Source of the DNA: Kiritimatiellales bacterium
Lineage (GTDB): Bacteria; Verrucomicrobiota; Kiritimatiellia; Kiritimatiellales; Pontiellaceae
Direction: 5' to 3'
Length of the DNA stretch: 6,937 nt
Assembly (NCBI GenBank): GCA_021734595.1
Contig: JAIPIO010000211.1
Location: forward strand, 1-6,937
The translations under genes and the position numbers were made by a program. The notes beneath the pieces were generated by a model. It saw only the letters and a program-made list of their open reading frames with translations, ran no database searches and was not told the DNA's origin. Shown here piece after piece: positions 5,285 through 6,937 of the stretch. Positions within the stretch are counted from its first letter, which is position 1. Each line of letters opens with the position of its first letter.

Positions 5285-6937
5285 ATGAAAACCACACACG
5301 CTATTTACAAACGGTACGGCATGCTCTTCGCAGTATGTTTCAGCCTGATGACCGCGATGGCTGATAAAGGCTCTGGTCAAACGGCACCTAACGAAATTCC
5401 TCCGCAAGCATGGTCCTGGCCGATGACGGCCGAACCGCAAACCCCGGCCAAGCCGGCAAAGTCGGGCCTTAAAAACGGCGGTCATTGGCAGGGGATGCCG
5501 CTGGGTGGACTGGGAACCGGCGGCATTACGCGCGACTACCACGGCGCCTTTGTCCGCTGGACCCTGAAGGCCGGGGATATCAAGTTTTTCTGTGAACCGG
5601 CGAATATGTTCGCCGTTCGGCAGCGGGTCGGCAAGGCAAAGCCTGTTGCCCACCCCATGTATCCGGGGTATCCGGGAGTCCGCCCGCTCAAAAACCCGCC
5701 GAAGAAGAAAAGTCTGGCATCCTGGGGATGGGATTTTTCGGGCGAGGGCTGCACCTATCACGCGCTGTTTCCCAAGGCGTGGAATGAATATCCTGCTACG
5801 TCCAAAGAGCCGGTGGCCATGACCTGTGAACAGTTTTCCCCTGTGCTGCCAAACAACTACCGGGAGTCGAGCTATCCGGTGTCCGTGTTTGTCTGGCATC
5901 TGGAAAACACCTCCGATCAGCCGGTCGAAACCTCGATCCTCTTCAGTATGGTCAACATGGTTGGGTGGTTCGATCAGTTCGGGGGTGGGAAACCGGGCCG
6001 GGCCAATGCCGGGAATGTCAACCGTGCGGTCCGGCAGGTATTGCCGGAGAGTGGCGGCACCTTCAAGGGTGTCGTCTTTGAACGCGAATCGTCAATTCAG
6101 GCGGGGCATGCCTTGACGGAGGGCGATGGGCAGTTCTGCATTCTCGCAAAGGAGAGTGATCGGTGCAAAGTCACCTACTTGGCCAGCTTCGAGACCAACG
6201 GGGATGGCCGCGAGGCATGGGAACCGTTTGTGAAAAACGGAGCACTGTCCGACGACGAAACGGCCTGGGTATGCGGTCCCAGCCGACAGGTTGCCGGGGC
6301 GGTCTGCGCCACCGTTACCCTCGCTCCGGGGGAAAAACTGTCGGTACCCATGGCGCTGGCATGGGATCTTCCGATCGTCGCTTTCGGCAGCGGCCGCGAG
6401 CACTGGCGGCAGTATACGAAATACTTCGGTCGGGAAGGACGGCATGCCCGGGAAATCGCCGGCGAGGCGCTTTCCAACTGGCAGGACTGGTCCCGCAAAA
6501 TCGATGCCTGGCATGAATCTGTTATCTCTCGCCGGCGCGTTCCCGACTGGCTCTACGGCATGCTTTTCAACGAAGCGTACCTGATTGTGGATGGGTATAC
6601 GGTCTGGACCGACGGCACGCTGGAACATCCGGGCGAGGATCCGTTTTTCGGGATCATCGAATGCCCGGACTACCCGTTCTATTGCACACTGGATCTTTGG
6701 GTCTACGGCTCGTTTATCTTTGCCGAATACTGGCCCGAGCTGGAAAAAAACGTGTTGCGCCGGTTTTCCCGCAGCATCCTTCGGGAGGATTCGTATCTGC
6801 GCAGAGTCACTTCCACCGGCGAAAAATATATTTCCAATGCGGCAGGGCCCGCGCCGCATGATTTTGGGCAGCCCGAGGAGGATCCGCCTTTCTCCTGCAA
6901 CTCGTATACCCATCGGAACCCGAACCGCTGGAAAGAC
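5285..6937 (+). CDS. Secreted GH116-family glycosidase (beta-glucosidase/GBA2-like), 3' end outside window
   Basis: An ATG at 5285, seven bases after AGGAG (5273-5277), opens a frame with no stop to the window end: 551 visible residues. Residues 1-26 look like a signal peptide (basic start, hydrophobic MLFAVCFSLMTAMA, cleavage after AMA), so the enzyme is exported. MPLGGLGTGGI (71-81) opens the GBA2 N-terminal beta domain, which runs to about 380; the (alpha/alpha)6 catalytic domain follows. GIIECPDY (456-463) places the nucleophile at Glu459. Asp470 (TLDLW) and His525 (PHDFGQPEEDP) fall exactly 11 and 66 residues later, the spacing of Glu441, Asp452 and His507 in TxGH116 as I recall it. The acid/base Asp would lie beyond the edge. 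GH116 enzymes are retaining beta-glucosidases, beta-xylosidases or glucosylceramidases. The 45-base gap from the isomerase gene suggests co-transcription. It may release the sugar used by the cytoplasmic enzymes. Confidence 0.9.
   Translation, partial: MKTTHAIYKRYGMLFAVCFSLMTAMADKGSGQTAPNEIPPQAWSWPMTAEPQTPAKPAKSGLKNGGHWQGMPLGGLGTGGITRDYHGAFVRWTLKAGDIKFFCEPANMFAVRQRVGKAKPVAHPMYPGYPGVRPLKNPPKKKSLASWGWDFSGEGCTYHALFPKAWNEYPATSKEPVAMTCEQFSPVLPNNYRESSYPVSVFVWHLENTSDQPVETSILFSMVNMVGWFDQFGGGKPGRANAGNVNRAVRQVLPESGGTFKGVVFERESSIQAGHALTEGDGQFCILAKESDRCKVTYLASFETNGDGREAWEPFVKNGALSDDETAWVCGPSRQVAGAVCATVTLAPGEKLSVPMALAWDLPIVAFGSGREHWRQYTKYFGREGRHAREIAGEALSNWQDWSRKIDAWHESVISRRRVPDWLYGMLFNEAYLIVDGYTVWTDGTLEHPGEDPFFGIIECPDYPFYCTLDLWVYGSFIFAEYWPELEKNVLRRFSRSILREDSYLRRVTSTGEKYISNAAGPAPHDFGQPEEDPPFSCNSYTHRNPNRWKD

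Noticed and set aside
6092..6913. Long minus-strand open frame (273 codons) opposite the GH116 gene
   Set aside because: The plus-strand GH116 frame is open throughout with correctly spaced catalytic residues, so this is a shadow caused by GC-rich codons.

Overview
The window carries seven genes, all on the plus strand. Six belong to a closely spaced catabolic cluster, probably one operon, and the seventh starts 45 bases further on. In order they are: the C-terminal part of a DASS/SLC13-type sodium:anion symporter (1-534, cut by the left edge); the two halves of a split transketolase (582-1430 and 1453-2403); an RpiB/LacAB-family isomerase (2464-2961); a class II zinc aldolase (2973-3872); an L-fucose/L-arabinose-isomerase-like aldose-ketose isomerase (3869-5239); and a secreted GH116 glycosidase (5285 onward, cut by the right edge). 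Gaps within the cluster are 11 to 60 bases, the aldolase and the last isomerase overlap by four bases (ATGA), and every gene with a visible start has a purine-rich ribosome binding site.

Organism: a fairly GC-rich bacterium using Shine-Dalgarno initiation. The mix of exported GH116 glycosidase, split transketolase and metal-dependent sugar isomerase suggests a polysaccharide-degrading member of the PVC group (Kiritimatiellota, Lentisphaerota or Planctomycetota). This is an impression from gene style only; no marker gene is present.

How the genes may work together: an aldose is isomerised to a ketose (fucose-isomerase-like protein), C2 units are moved by the transketolase, the four-carbon remainder is re-isomerised (RpiB-like protein), and an aldolase handles a ketose or triose step. 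No sugar kinase lies in the window. Three enzymes have changed residues where their relatives bind sugar phosphates: the RpiB-like protein lacks the phosphate-binding His/Arg set and the ring-opening His but keeps the catalytic Cys; the aldolase keeps its zinc site but has Ser-to-Cys and Thr-to-Glu changes in its phosphate loops; the transketolase C-half has Ala and Asn where His and Asp normally line the substrate channel.

The best hypothesis is a pathway for a non-phosphorylated anionic sugar. The closest known precedent I recall is the transketolase form of sulfoglycolysis (sulfo-TK: sulfoquinovose isomerase, split transketolase SqwGH, RpiB-family isomerase SqwI), with the symporter moving a sulfonate and GH116 releasing a sugar outside the cytoplasm. 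The aldolase and GH116 are not part of that pathway as I know it, so this may be a variant. A conventional pentose-phosphate role remains the main alternative.
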